Assembly (NCBI RefSeq): GCF_002028455.1
Contig: NZ_MWUM01000010.1
Span: 1-64,000 of the forward strand
Source of the DNA: Zoogloea sp. LCSB751
Lineage (GTDB): Bacteria; Pseudomonadota; Gammaproteobacteria; Burkholderiales; Rhodocyclaceae
Reading direction: 5' to 3'
DNA: 64,000 nucleotides
The notes under the pieces are model-generated. The model did not search any database and had not been told where the DNA came from. It was given only the letters and a program-made list of their open reading frames with translations. The translations under genes were made by a program, and so were the position numbers. Below, piece after piece: positions 11,018 to 19,425 of this stretch (the first letter of the stretch is position 1; each line of letters opens with the position of its first letter).

Positions 11018-13813
11018 ATGGTCTGGATTTCTCGTAATCGCAACTTCAATTTCTGGATCGCAGTTTCCACTGCGATGTTCTTGGTCCTTCTGCTCAGCTT
11101 CGGCATTTATGTCCATAGCGAGAAGCAGGTGGAGCGGGTTTCCGAGCAGCGGCTCAATGCGCTGCTGCTGGCGGATGAATTGCGTCATTCATCCGAGAGC
11201 CTGACCAAGATGGCGCGCAGTTACATCGATATCGGCGATCCGATGTACAAGCGCTATTTCTTCGAAATTCTGGACATGCGCGATGGACGCCGGGCGTCCC
11301 CGAGGAATCCTTACTATTACTGGGATCTGGTGGTGTACGGGGCGAAGGTTCCGCCAGCCGATGCCGGGCCAGTCCTGCCGCTGCTGGAGCGGGTCAAGAG
11401 TGCCGCCTTTGGTGAATACGAATCCGGCCTGCTGGCCCGGGCCAAGGCGCTGTCGGACCGGCTGGTGCAGACCGAGGTGGCGGCCATCGCCTTGTACGAC
11501 CAGGGGGGGCCGGACCCGGCGCAGAATCGGCGCATGGCCCACGACATGCTGTTCGGTGAGGATTACCGGAAGGCCAAGCTGGAGATCATGCGGCCCATCA
11601 GTGAGTTCAGCGACCTGATGGATGCCCGTACCCGGGCGTCGGTCCAGCAGGCGGTGCGCTACTCGGATGCCTTCCGTTCCCTGTTCGCCGCCCTGGCCCT
11701 GCTGTGGTTCTATCTCCTGTGGCGCAGCTACCGCTCCCTGCGCAGCGTACTCGGTGGCACCCCGGCACACCTGCATGACGCGCTGGCCCGCATCGGCTAC
11801 GGCGACTTCACGCCGGACCCCCACGAGCCCCATGAAGACGACGACAGCGTTCTGGCCTGGATCGACAAGACCCGGCGGCGCCTCAGCGATCTGGCCCAGG
11901 CCTACGAGCAGTCCGAAACGAAGTACAAGGAACGCAGCGATTATCTGGCCATCAATAACCGGATCCTGCAGCAGGTCAGCGACGGGGTGGCGCTGCCGGA
12001 GATTCTCGGCGAACTGATGTTGCGGATCGAAGTGCTGCATCCCGGCGCGCTGTGTTCCATCCTGCTGATGAATGAGGCCGGGGACACCCTGCTGCAGGGC
12101 GCGGCACCCAGCCTGCCGGATGCCTACAACCGGGCCCTGGCCCGCGTGCCGGTGGCCGACGGGGTTGGCTCCTGCGGGACGGCGGCTTTCCGGGGCGAGC
12201 GGGTGATCGTGGACGACATCCAGAGCCATCCCTACTGGCGGGATTTCCGCGACCTGGCCGCCAGGGCCGGAGTCAATGCCTGCTGGTCCCAGCCTTTCAA
12301 GGACAGGGAAGGCAAGGTGCTGGGAACCTTCGCTATCTACCATCGGCAGACGGCCATGCCGTCGGAGCAGGAAATCCACCTCATCGAGGACTACGCCAAA
12401 CTAGCGCGCCTTGCGGTGGCGCGCTCCCGCCTGGCGGAGGAGCTGCAGCGGGCCCAGGAGATCTACCAGCTGGTGGCGGAAAACAGCAACGACGTGATTT
12501 CCGTGATTGCCCTGCCGGACATGCAGTGTCTCTACGTCAGCCCCTCCATCGAGCGGCAGCGGGGGTGGACGCCCGGGGAGTTCATGCAGCTGCCGTGGCT
12601 GGAGGTGCTCACCCCCGACATGCGCCGGCGCGTGCTGGAGACCGTATCGCCGTTGCTGGAGCGGATCCGCCACGGCGACACGGCGAATCCCGTTTTTTCG
12701 CTGGAGATCGATTTTCCCCACAAGAGCGGCCGCCTGTTGCCGCTGGAAATCAGCGCCACGGTCACGCTGAATGAGGCCGGTGAGCCGACCCAGCTGATCT
12801 CCATTGCCCGGGATCTGAGCGAACGCCGGGCGGCGGAAGAGGCCATCCGCAAGATGGCCTTCTATGACCGTCTCACCAACCTGCCGAACCGTCGCCTGCT
12901 GGAAGACCGCCTGCGCCAGGCCATTGCGGCGGCCGAACGGCACTGTCATGCCATGGGCCTGCTGTTCATAGATCTGGACAAGTTCAAGCCGGTCAATGAC
13001 CGATTCGGCCATGAAACCGGGGACTGGCTGCTGCAGCAGGTGGCCGAGCGCATGCAGCACTGCGTGCGTGGCTCCGATACGGTGGCGCGGATTGGGGGCG
13101 ACGAGTTCGTGGTGTTGCTGCCCCAGCTGGAAGTACCCCAGGGGGCGGTTCGTGTGGCGGAAAAGATCCGGTGTGCCCTGAATGACGTCTTCCTGACCCC
13201 GGGCGGCCAGATCCTGGAGATTTCCTCCAGCATCGGCGTCGTCTTTTATCCCGGTCACGCCAGTAACAGCCGGGACCTGCTGCGCTGCGGGGATGAGGCC
13301 ATGTATCGCGCCAAGCGCAGTGGCCGCAATACCGTGGAACTCTTTGCCCCGCTGGAAACCTTGCCCTCCGACACCGCTCCGTCCCCCGCGAAGCTGGACT
13401 GGGTGCCGGCCTACGTCAGCCAGAATGCCGAGCTGGACCGGGAGCATCAACAGCTCTTTCAATGCGCGGATGAATTGCTGGAGCTGATCTCCCGCCATGG
13501 CTATCAGGACAAGGCGGCCGTCGCCAAGGCTCTGGACGCGTTGATGGCGCTGATCGAGGCCCACTTTGCGCGGGAAGAATCCCTGATGGGAAATTACGGC
13601 TACGCCGGTATGGCCGAACATGCCGCCCGGCATGCCGCGCTGCTGTCCCAGGCCTCGGAGCTGCGGCGCCTGAGCGAATTGTCGGCGATCCCGATGGCCC
13701 AGGTGGTGGAGTTCGTGATGAAGGAGTTGGTCATCGGCCACATGCAGCGCGAATCAAGTCACTTCATGGACATGTTGTCTCCACACCTGAAAGGGCTGGA
13801 GGCGCCACTTTGA
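11018..13813 (+). CDS. GAF-PAS-GGDEF-hemerythrin diguanylate cyclase
   Basis: A 931-residue membrane sensor. Order: a membrane helix at about residues 9-28, an extracytoplasmic region, a second helix at about 225-245, a GAF domain (about 310-460), a PAS domain (about 470-600), a GGDEF domain with intact ARIGGDEF (about residues 693-697), and a C-terminal hemerythrin-like domain (about 800-925; LDREHQQLF, HFAREE, HAARHA). RGSD five residues before GGDEF matches the RxxD inhibitory site. It should make cyclic-di-GMP with feedback control. The di-iron domain could sense O2 or NO. AGGAGG precedes the ATG. The norEF-like pair follows, behind an Anr/Dnr-like box. Confidence 0.92.
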   Translation: MVWISRNRNFNFWIAVSTAMFLVLLLSFGIYVHSEKQVERVSEQRLNALLLADELRHSSESLTKMARSYIDIGDPMYKRYFFEILDMRDGRRASPRNPYYYWDLVVYGAKVPPADAGPVLPLLERVKSAAFGEYESGLLARAKALSDRLVQTEVAAIALYDQGGPDPAQNRRMAHDMLFGEDYRKAKLEIMRPISEFSDLMDARTRASVQQAVRYSDAFRSLFAALALLWFYLLWRSYRSLRSVLGGTPAHLHDALARIGYGDFTPDPHEPHEDDDSVLAWIDKTRRRLSDLAQAYEQSETKYKERSDYLAINNRILQQVSDGVALPEILGELMLRIEVLHPGALCSILLMNEAGDTLLQGAAPSLPDAYNRALARVPVADGVGSCGTAAFRGERVIVDDIQSHPYWRDFRDLAARAGVNACWSQPFKDREGKVLGTFAIYHRQTAMPSEQEIHLIEDYAKLARLAVARSRLAEELQRAQEIYQLVAENSNDVISVIALPDMQCLYVSPSIERQRGWTPGEFMQLPWLEVLTPDMRRRVLETVSPLLERIRHGDTANPVFSLEIDFPHKSGRLLPLEISATVTLNEAGEPTQLISIARDLSERRAAEEAIRKMAFYDRLTNLPNRRLLEDRLRQAIAAAERHCHAMGLLFIDLDKFKPVNDRFGHETGDWLLQQVAERMQHCVRGSDTVARIGGDEFVVLLPQLEVPQGAVRVAEKIRCALNDVFLTPGGQILEISSSIGVVFYPGHASNSRDLLRCGDEAMYRAKRSGRNTVELFAPLETLPSDTAPSPAKLDWVPAYVSQNAELDREHQQLFQCADELLELISRHGYQDKAAVAKALDALMALIEAHFAREESLMGNYGYAGMAEHAARHAALLSQASELRRLSELSAIPMAQVVEFVMKELVIGHMQRESSHFMDMLSPHLKGLEAPL

Positions 13814-13877
13814 TGCGTGTCCCTGAACGCCGGAAGGTTCAGGGAACGGCTCCGGGACGTTGTGCTCCGTTGCAGAA

Positions 13878-13891
13878 TTGACGTCGATCAA
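13878..13891. promoter_or_regulatory. Anr/Dnr (FNR-type) box upstream of norEF
   Basis: TTGAC-GTCG-ATCAA differs at one base from the FNR/Anr/Dnr consensus TTGAT-N4-ATCAA. It lies about 100 bp upstream of the norE start, a usual distance for activation. The position agrees with oxygen- or NO-controlled denitrification genes. Binding has to be tested. Confidence 0.6.
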
Positions 13892-13990
13892 TTCCCCAAT
13901 CTGTATCGGCAGTAAACCATTCCGTCTGTTCCTTCTGCGGCCGGACCCCGGTGGCGAAGAATGGGGGCTGCCAAGCAAATGGGGAAATCG

Positions 13991-14596
13991 ATGACTGCAA
14001 ATACCATGACCGCCCCGAGGCCCGGATTGGTGGCCGCACCCAGCGGGCGGATTCCCGGCAACAAGGGGATCTGGGTCGGAATCTGCTGCGAGTTCGTCGA
14101 ATTCCTGGTCCTCTTCGTCGTCTATTTCGTCGCCCGCGCCCACTTCCCTGAGGCCTTCGAGAAAGGCGCGGAAGGCTTGTCCACCACGCTGGGCACCGTC
14201 ATCACGCTGGTGATGATCAGCAGCAGCTTCTGCATCGCCTGTTCCACAGCGCTGATGCGCGCCGGGCGGCGTTCGGCATCGATTGCCTGGCTGGTCGGCG
14301 GGCTGCTGCTGGCGCTGGGCTATCCGCTCGCCAAGATCCTGGAAATCCAGTGGAACCTGGCCCATGGCATCGACGGGCAGGCCGGCATCTTCTCGGGCGT
14401 TTATTACTACCTGACCTTCAACCACATGGTGCATGCGGTGTGGGGCATCCTCGGCATTCTGTGGGTGCTGGCGCGCCACCTGGCCGGCGGCTATTCGGCC
14501 GACGATTACAGCGGCCTGGAGGCGCTGGCCTGCTATTGGCACGCCACCGACATCATCTGGCTGGTGATCTTTTCCTTCTTCTACGTGCTGGTGTGA
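13991..14596 (+). CDS. norE: NorE-like cytochrome c oxidase subunit III family protein
   Basis: A 201-residue membrane protein with about five helices of the heme-copper oxidase subunit III fold (GIWVGICCEFVEFLVLF, YYYLTFNHMVHAVWG, ACYWHATDIIWLVIF). The start at 13991 is preferred because GGGGA lies five bases upstream. Isolated subunit III proteins next to a small subunit IV-like protein match NorE/NorF, which support nitric oxide reductase function in denitrifiers. No norCB is adjacent, so the assignment rests on family, the pairing with norF and the Anr/Dnr box upstream. Confidence 0.8.
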   Translation: MTANTMTAPRPGLVAAPSGRIPGNKGIWVGICCEFVEFLVLFVVYFVARAHFPEAFEKGAEGLSTTLGTVITLVMISSSFCIACSTALMRAGRRSASIAWLVGGLLLALGYPLAKILEIQWNLAHGIDGQAGIFSGVYYYLTFNHMVHAVWGILGILWVLARHLAGGYSADDYSGLEALACYWHATDIIWLVIFSFFYVLV

Positions 14597-14599
14597 ATC

Positions 14600-14908
14600 A
14601 TGAACGACATGCACCGCAATTCCGGCGCCGTGCTGGCGCCGCTGGTGAAGACCTGGCTGGGGCTGCTCGCGCTGACCGGGCTGTCCCTGCTGCTGGGCCA
14701 TGTCCTGCATGGCGAGGCCGGGCTGCAATGGGTAGTGGCCGTCGTCCTGTGGCTGAAGGGCTGGCTGGTGATCCGCCACTTCATCGAGGCCGACAGCGCC
14801 CATCCGCTGATCCGCCGCGTGCTGTACGGCTTCATCACGATCACGCCGGCGCTGCTGCTGGTGACGGCCCTGTTCGGCCGCCAGCTGGCGCGGATGACGA
14901 CGCTGTGA
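14600..14908 (+). CDS. norF: NorF-like cytochrome c oxidase subunit IV family protein
   Basis: A 102-residue protein with three predicted membrane helices. It resembles prokaryotic cytochrome oxidase subunit IV/NorF (VVLWLKGWLVIRHFIE is the typical middle helix). It starts three bases after the norE stop and so is cotranscribed with it. It probably helps assemble or activate nitric oxide reductase. Confidence 0.78.
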   Translation: MNDMHRNSGAVLAPLVKTWLGLLALTGLSLLLGHVLHGEAGLQWVVAVVLWLKGWLVIRHFIEADSAHPLIRRVLYGFITITPALLLVTALFGRQLARMTTL

Positions 14909-15025
14909 GCCGCGTGCTCCGCCGCATCCGGTAACCGGAGCTTTGGAAGCCTTTACACGTCCTTGAAGGAATCTAACCCGTTCTGCGGCAATACTCGGCG
15001 CATTTCCCTCTGCACCCGAATTCCG

Positions 15026-15619
15026 ATGAACGCCAGGATCCTGCCCCTGCTGTTGGCTTCCGCCCTTGTCTTTTCGGCCTGCGCGCCGCTGCGTGGCCCT
15101 GGTGGGCCGGGAGGCGAGCCGTCGGGGCAGGGCGGCCCGGGCCGCGGCGGTGGCGCGTCGGCGGTGGCACAGCTGCAGACCCAGTTGCAGGAGACGGCCG
15201 ATGCCCTGCTGCTGACGCCGCGCCAGCTGCCCCTGTGGGAGGCTTACCAGGAGAAGGTCGGCGCGTTGATGGCCGACCAGCTCAAGCTGTCGTCCTACGG
15301 TGCGGCCGCGCAGAGTGCGCCGAAGCAGGTCGCCCACAAGGTGGAGGTGGTGCGCAACCGCCTCGCCGCGATGGAGGACATCCAGGATGCGGCCGAGAAG
15401 CTGTACGCCACCCTCGACGACACGCAGAAGAAGATCGCCGACCAGCGCCTCGCGCAGACCGTGCCGGCCCTGTATTCCGGCCTTGGCGGCGGGGATGCAG
15501 GAGCATCTGCCGAGCGGGGCGCGGACCGGCCAGAGCGGCGCGGCGGCGCCGGTGGCCGGGGCAGCCGTGGCGGAATGGGCAGTCCCGATGGCATGGGGGG
15601 CGGCTTCGGGCGGATGTAA
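15026..15619 (+). CDS. Spy/CpxP-like LTxxQ lipoprotein
   Basis: A 197-residue protein starting with a lipoprotein-type signal (ALVFSAC, predicted lipidated Cys at residue 19). A glycine-rich linker follows, then a helical domain holding LTPRQLPLWEAYQ, an LTxxQ-type motif of Spy/CpxP-family periplasmic chaperones, and a Gly/Arg-rich C-terminal tail. The upstream ATG at 14963 would hide the signal and is rejected. Probably an envelope chaperone or metal-stress protein. It is alone on this strand, with a large hairpin 38 bp after its stop. Confidence 0.65.
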   Translation: MNARILPLLLASALVFSACAPLRGPGGPGGEPSGQGGPGRGGGASAVAQLQTQLQETADALLLTPRQLPLWEAYQEKVGALMADQLKLSSYGAAAQSAPKQVAHKVEVVRNRLAAMEDIQDAAEKLYATLDDTQKKIADQRLAQTVPALYSGLGGGDAGASAERGADRPERRGGAGGRGSRGGMGSPDGMGGGFGRM

Positions 15620-15657
15620 GCCGCTGATTCGGCTGAAGACATGAATCAAAGACCACA

Positions 15658-15725
15658 ATTTGAGTGTGGTTTATTACAAAACGGCGGGATCGCGTTTGCC
15701 ACAAAACCACCGTTTCCACTCAAAT
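15658..15725. repeat. Nested 68-bp inverted repeat (candidate activator site)
   Basis: Three nested pairs are perfect: ATTTGAGTG (15658-15666) with CACTCAAAT (15717-15725), GTGGTTT (15666-15672) with AAACCAC (15704-15710), and AAACG (15679-15683) with CGTTT (15693-15697). The element is centred about 65 bp upstream of a sigma-54-like promoter, as expected for an enhancer-binding protein site. It could also act as a 3' hairpin for the upstream gene. Confidence 0.55.
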
Positions 15726-15751
15726 AGTTGATATAACAGAATTTATATAAC

Positions 15752-15767
15752 TGGTACGGAACGTGCA
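15752..15767 (+). promoter_or_regulatory. Sigma-54-type promoter
   Basis: TGGTACGGAACGTGCA closely matches the -24/-12 consensus TGGCACG-N4-TTGCA, with exactly ten bases between the GG and GC dinucleotides. Transcription would start near 15778 and read the small secreted protein at 15872. No enhancer-binding protein gene is adjacent, so the activator would be elsewhere. Confidence 0.6.
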
Positions 15768-15871
15768 GGCTGTAGGGCCCTGCTTCCTGCAGATCGTCCG
15801 GCGATAGAACCGGCGCCGTGGGGGCATGTGCTGATCGCCCTGTGACATCTTACGAAGAAAGGATTCGCCTC

Positions 15872-16150
15872 ATGTTCCGCCGTTTTGCCAGCCTCGTATT
15901 CGCCCTGTTGAGTGGGTTCGTGGCTACGGCCGCTTTTGCCGGCCCCGATTGGTACCTGATCGAGCATGGTCGTCAGTTGAAGCGTGCCGCCCTGGCCAGC
16001 GAGGCGCCGCAGGCGGCCGCCGTTCAGCCGGTCAGCTATGGCCCGCGCGCCCAGCCGGTGGCGGCCAACCGTAGCGCAGTGCAGGCTCCGGCCGTTGCCG
16101 TACCCACCAGGCTGGCCTGTGGCCAGGCCACTGCGGTCAAGGGTTGCTGA
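15872..16150 (+). CDS. Small secreted protein of unknown function
   Basis: A 92-residue protein with a clear signal peptide (cleavage near AAFAGPDW) and a short mature part rich in Ala, Pro, Val and Gln, ending in two cysteines (ACGQATAVKGC) that could form a disulfide. AAGAAAGGA precedes the ATG; the earlier in-frame ATG at 15818 lacks a Shine-Dalgarno. I recognise no family. A sigma-54-type promoter and a large inverted repeat lie upstream, so expression is probably switched by an enhancer-dependent signal. A REP-like hairpin follows the gene. Confidence 0.7.
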   Translation: MFRRFASLVFALLSGFVATAAFAGPDWYLIEHGRQLKRAALASEAPQAAAVQPVSYGPRAQPVAANRSAVQAPAVAVPTRLACGQATAVKGC

Positions 16151-16300
16151 CGCGCTTCGCCTGCGTTCTTCTCGAGCCGGCCGTCACGGGTGCGTTTGCG
16201 CGCCCCTGACGGCCGCTTTGCGTTGTGTGCCACGCAGGACAGGTCGAGGGAGACCAGGGCTCGTGCTTTGAGTTTGCTGGGGCCCGGTTTGTGGGGGCGG

Positions 16301-16370
16301 CTGTGGGGGCGAATTCATTCGCCCGCGGAGCTTGTTTGGCCGACAGAGGCGAATGAATTCGCCCCCACAG
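16301..16370. repeat. REP-like element with 23-bp perfect inverted repeat
   Basis: CTGTGGGGGCGAATTCATTCGCC (16301-16323) is the exact reverse complement of 16348-16370, with a 24-base loop. The same core, GGCGAATGAATTCGCCCCC, recurs in a second intergenic hairpin at 51202-51235. It lies between two convergent genes, six bases after the esterase stop, and could end transcription from both sides. Confidence 0.8.
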
Positions 16371-16375
16371 GGCGT

Positions 16376-17332
16376 TCAGCGAAGGTGCTTGGCGAGGTCC
16401 GGGTGGAGTCCGGCCATGAAGCGTTCGACGGCGCGCGTATAGGCATTGTCGAGGCCCAGCTGGCTGTTGATGGCGCCGTGATGAAGGTCTTCGCCGAGCA
16501 CCTGCACCTGCACGCCGAGTTCGTCGGCGCGATTGGCCAGGCGCCGGGCCTGCTCGCAGGCGTCCTCCCGCTGCGTCGAGCACACCGCCAGCAGCGGTGC
16601 GGCGCCCGGTGTCAGGGCGTGGAGGGGCGACAGGGAGCGCCAGTAGGACGGGTCGGTGCCGAAGGGGCGATCGTAGAGGCGCAGGTGGCGCTGGTTCATG
16701 ATCGCCTCCACGTCCATCGCGGCGCTGTCCAGCGCCACCGTGCCGAGCACCGGCAACGGTGGCGGGGTGAAGCGGGCCGGCGGCGAGACGGCCAGCAGGG
16801 CCACCAGGTGGGCGCCGGCGGAATGGCCCATCAGTACGAAGCGCCGCGGGTCGCCGCCCCAGGCCGGAGCCTTCTGCTGGGCCGCCGCCAGGGCCCGCGC
16901 CACGTCGCGCAGCTGCACGTTGACCGGGGCTTGCGGCAGCAGGCGATAGTTGGTCGACACGAAGATGATGTCGCGTTCGACCCAGCGCGCCACCTTGGCG
17001 TCCACGACGCGTTCCATGGCCTTGTCACCGCCGTTCCAGGCGCCGCCGTGGACCATCAGGATCACCGGCGCGCCAAGGGCCGCGGCGGGGAGGTACACGT
17101 CGAAGGTCTGGGCCGGATCGGGGCCATAGGCGATGTCGGTCAGCTTGCGGGCACCGGCCGGCAGACTGCCGTCGGCGTCCTCATCGGCCGCGGCGAGACG
17201 GGCGGCACGCCGTTCGCGCAGGCGGTCGAGCAGGGGCCCGGCGCGGGCGACGGACGGGCTGGCGGCCAGGCCGAGGGCGGCCAGCAGGTAGCGCCGGCGG
17301 GCGGGTTTGGCCGGGGGCAACGGAATGTTCAT
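16376..17332 (-). CDS. Exported alpha/beta hydrolase (esterase/lipase, HSL type)
   Basis: A 318-residue hydrolase. The oxyanion-hole motif HGGAWNGGD lies near residue 105 and the nucleophile elbow GHSAGAH (G-x-S-x-G) near 175, with a late His region ([10 protein letters not shown]). The N terminus [14 protein letters not shown] looks like an export signal with arginines, possibly Tat. The start at 17332 has AGGAGGA just upstream, so the longer frame from 17404 is rejected. The substrate is probably a short-chain ester. The gene is divergent from an SMR transporter. Confidence 0.88.
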   Translation of the reverse strand: MNIPLPPAKPARRRYLLAALGLAASPSVARAGPLLDRLRERRAARLAAADEDADGSLPAGARKLTDIAYGPDPAQTFDVYLPAAALGAPVILMVHGGAWNGGDKAMERVVDAKVARWVERDIIFVSTNYRLLPQAPVNVQLRDVARALAAAQQKAPAWGGDPRRFVLMGHSAGAHLVALLAVSPPARFTPPPLPVLGTVALDSAAMDVEAIMNQRHLRLYDRPFGTDPSYWRSLSPLHALTPGAAPLLAVCSTQREDACEQARRLANRADELGVQVQVLGEDLHHGAINSQLGLDNAYTRAVERFMAGLHPDLAKHLR

Positions 17333-17402
17333 GGGATGCGTCCTCCTGTTCCGGAATGCTAGCCTGTGGGCCTTGCCTCTCCAACCCGAACCCTGCGATC
17401 CC

Positions 17403-17732
17403 ATGCATTACCTTTTTCTCGGCATTGCCATCCTCTCCGAGGTGGTCGCCACCTCGGCCCTCAAGAACGCCGAAGGCTTCACGCGCCTGCTGCCCAGCCT
17501 GGTCGTGGCGGTGGGCTACGGCGCGGCCTTCTATTTCCTGTCCCTGGCCCTGCGCGCCATTCCCATCGGCGTGGCCTACGCCATCTGGTCGGGGATCGGC
17601 ATCGTGCTGATCAGCATCGTGGCCTACTTCGCCCACGGCCAGAAGCTCGACCTGCCGGCCCTGCTCGGCATGGGCCTGATCGTCGTCGGCGTGCTGGTGA
17701 TCCAGCTGTTCTCCCGCTCCCAGGCGCATTGA
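17403..17732 (+). CDS. SMR family multidrug transporter (EmrE-like)
   Basis: A 109-residue protein with four membrane helices typical of small multidrug resistance pumps. The essential membrane Glu is present in the first helix ([13 protein letters not shown]), and the dimer-packing motif [11 protein letters not shown] is in the third. It should export quaternary cations by proton antiport. The start is the ATG at 17403 without a strong Shine-Dalgarno; the in-frame ATG at 17307 falls inside the divergent esterase and is rejected. Being next to a choline-sulfate locus, quaternary ammonium substrates are conceivable, but this is a guess. Confidence 0.92.
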   Translation: MHYLFLGIAILSEVVATSALKNAEGFTRLLPSLVVAVGYGAAFYFLSLALRAIPIGVAYAIWSGIGIVLISIVAYFAHGQKLDLPALLGMGLIVVGVLVIQLFSRSQAH

Positions 17733-17745
17733 CGGCAACTTGACG

Positions 17746-17781
17746 GGCAAAGGCGGCCCGGGGCGGAGGCCCACCTTTGCC
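17746..17781 (+). terminator. Hairpin after the SMR gene, possible terminator
   Basis: GGCAAAGG (17746-17753) pairs with CCTTTGCC (17774-17781), 14 bp after the stop of the SMR transporter. There is no clear T-run, so Rho-independent termination is uncertain. A further short dyad, CTGGC-N5-GCCAG, lies at 17787-17801 ahead of betC. Confidence 0.4.
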
Positions 17782-17880
17782 ATGAGCTGGCGTCATGCCA
17801 GCATAAGAAAACAGCGTCTTCACAGGGTTTCGGCGGGTCCGAATAATCTGGCCCATCGCCGATGATTTCCGGACCCTGCC

Positions 17881-19398
17881 GTGACCGTACGCCGCCCCAA
17901 CCTCCTGATCCTGATGGCCGACCAGCTCACCCCTGGTGCCTTGCCCGTGTATGGCAACCCGGTGGTGCGCGCCCCGCACATCGACCGCCTGGCGGCTGGC
18001 GGCGTGGTCTTCGATTCGGCCTACTGCAACAGCCCGCTGTGCGCGCCGTCGCGCTACAGCTTCCTGAGCGGCAAGCTGCCGTCGCGCATCGGCGCCTACG
18101 ACAACGCCGCCGAGCTGCCGGCCGAGGTGCTGACCTTCGCCCACCACCTGCGCCACGCCGGCTACCACACCGCACTGTCCGGCAAGATGCACTTCGCCGG
18201 GCCTGACCAGCTGCACGGCTTCGAGCTGCGCCTGACCACCGACATCTACCCGGCGGACTTCGGGTGGACGCCCAACTGGGATGCGCCCGGTGTGCGCCCC
18301 GAGTGGTACCACAACATGAGCTCGGTGCTCGACGCCGGCCCCTGCGTACGCACCAACCAGCTGGATTTCGACGAGGAGGTGGTGTTCACCGCCCGCCGCC
18401 ACCTGTTCGACCTTGCCCGCGGCAGCGATCCGCGCCCCTTCTGCCTGGTCGTGTCGATGACCCACCCCCACGACCCCTACGTGATCCCCCGGCCCTACTG
18501 GGACTTGTACCGGGACGAAGACATCGACCTGCCGCGCGTCGACCTGCCGGTGGATGCCTGGGACGCCCATTCCCTGCGCCTGCGCGAGGTCTGCGACATC
18601 GGCCGCAATCCGCCCTCCGAGGCCCAGGTGCGCGCCGCGCGGCGTGCCTACTACGGCGCCATCTCCTTCGTGGACGAGCAGGTCGGCCGCCTGCTGCAGG
18701 CCCTCGACGAGTCCGGCCAGGCCGACGACACCATCGTGCTGTTGGTCGGCGACCACGGCGACATGCTCGGCGAGCGGGGCCTCTGGTACAAGATGAACTT
18801 CTTCGAAGGCGCCGCCCGCGTGCCGCTGATCGTCCATGCGCCGGGCCGCTTCGCGCCGCGCCGGGTGGCCGCCTCGGTGTCGCTGGCGGACATCCTGCCG
18901 ACGCTGGTGGATCTGGCCCACGACGGCCGGGCGCCCGCCGCGCCGGAGTCCATCGACGGCCGCTCCCTGTGGCCGCACCTGACCGGTGCCGCCGGCCACG
19001 ACGAGGTGATCGGCGAGTACCTGGGCGAAGGGGCGCTGGCGCCCATCGTGATGATCCGCCGCGGGCCGTGGAAATTCATCCACTCGGCGCCTGATCCCGA
19101 CCAGCTCTATCACCTGGGCGACGACCCCGACGAGCTGCGCAACCTGGCCTCCGAGCCGGCCGCCGCCGACACGCTGCGGGCCTTCCGTGCCGAGCTCGCG
19201 CAGCGTTGGGACCTGGCCGCGCTGCGCGACGAGGTCGTCCTCAGCCAGCGCCGCCGCCGCTTCCACTTTGCCGCCGAAGCCAACGGGCCACGCCCGTCCT
19301 GGGATTTCCAGCCCCACGTGGATGCCAGCCGGCAATACGTGCGCAGCCAGCTGGACCTGGACACTACCGAAGCCCGTGCGCGCTTCCCGCGCGTCTGA
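17881..19398 (+). CDS. betC: Choline-sulfatase
   Basis: A 505-residue sulfatase that hydrolyses choline-O-sulfate to choline and sulfate. The formylglycine motif C54-A-P-S-R is intact, the N-terminal metal site reads LMADQLTPGALP, and GDHGDMLGERG lies near residue 290. No signal peptide is seen, so it acts in the cytoplasm. It starts with GTG. The close match in length and motif position to rhizobial BetC, plus choline-type transport genes and a matching LysR regulator downstream, make this specific name safe. It provides choline for osmoprotectant synthesis or as a carbon, nitrogen and sulfur source. Confidence 0.94.
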   Translation: MTVRRPNLLILMADQLTPGALPVYGNPVVRAPHIDRLAAGGVVFDSAYCNSPLCAPSRYSFLSGKLPSRIGAYDNAAELPAEVLTFAHHLRHAGYHTALSGKMHFAGPDQLHGFELRLTTDIYPADFGWTPNWDAPGVRPEWYHNMSSVLDAGPCVRTNQLDFDEEVVFTARRHLFDLARGSDPRPFCLVVSMTHPHDPYVIPRPYWDLYRDEDIDLPRVDLPVDAWDAHSLRLREVCDIGRNPPSEAQVRAARRAYYGAISFVDEQVGRLLQALDESGQADDTIVLLVGDHGDMLGERGLWYKMNFFEGAARVPLIVHAPGRFAPRRVAASVSLADILPTLVDLAHDGRAPAAPESIDGRSLWPHLTGAAGHDEVIGEYLGEGALAPIVMIRRGPWKFIHSAPDPDQLYHLGDDPDELRNLASEPAAADTLRAFRAELAQRWDLAALRDEVVLSQRRRRFHFAAEANGPRPSWDFQPHVDASRQYVRSQLDLDTTEARARFPRV

Positions 19399-19425
19399 AT
19401 TCAACTGTTATTGCCGGAGACCTCC

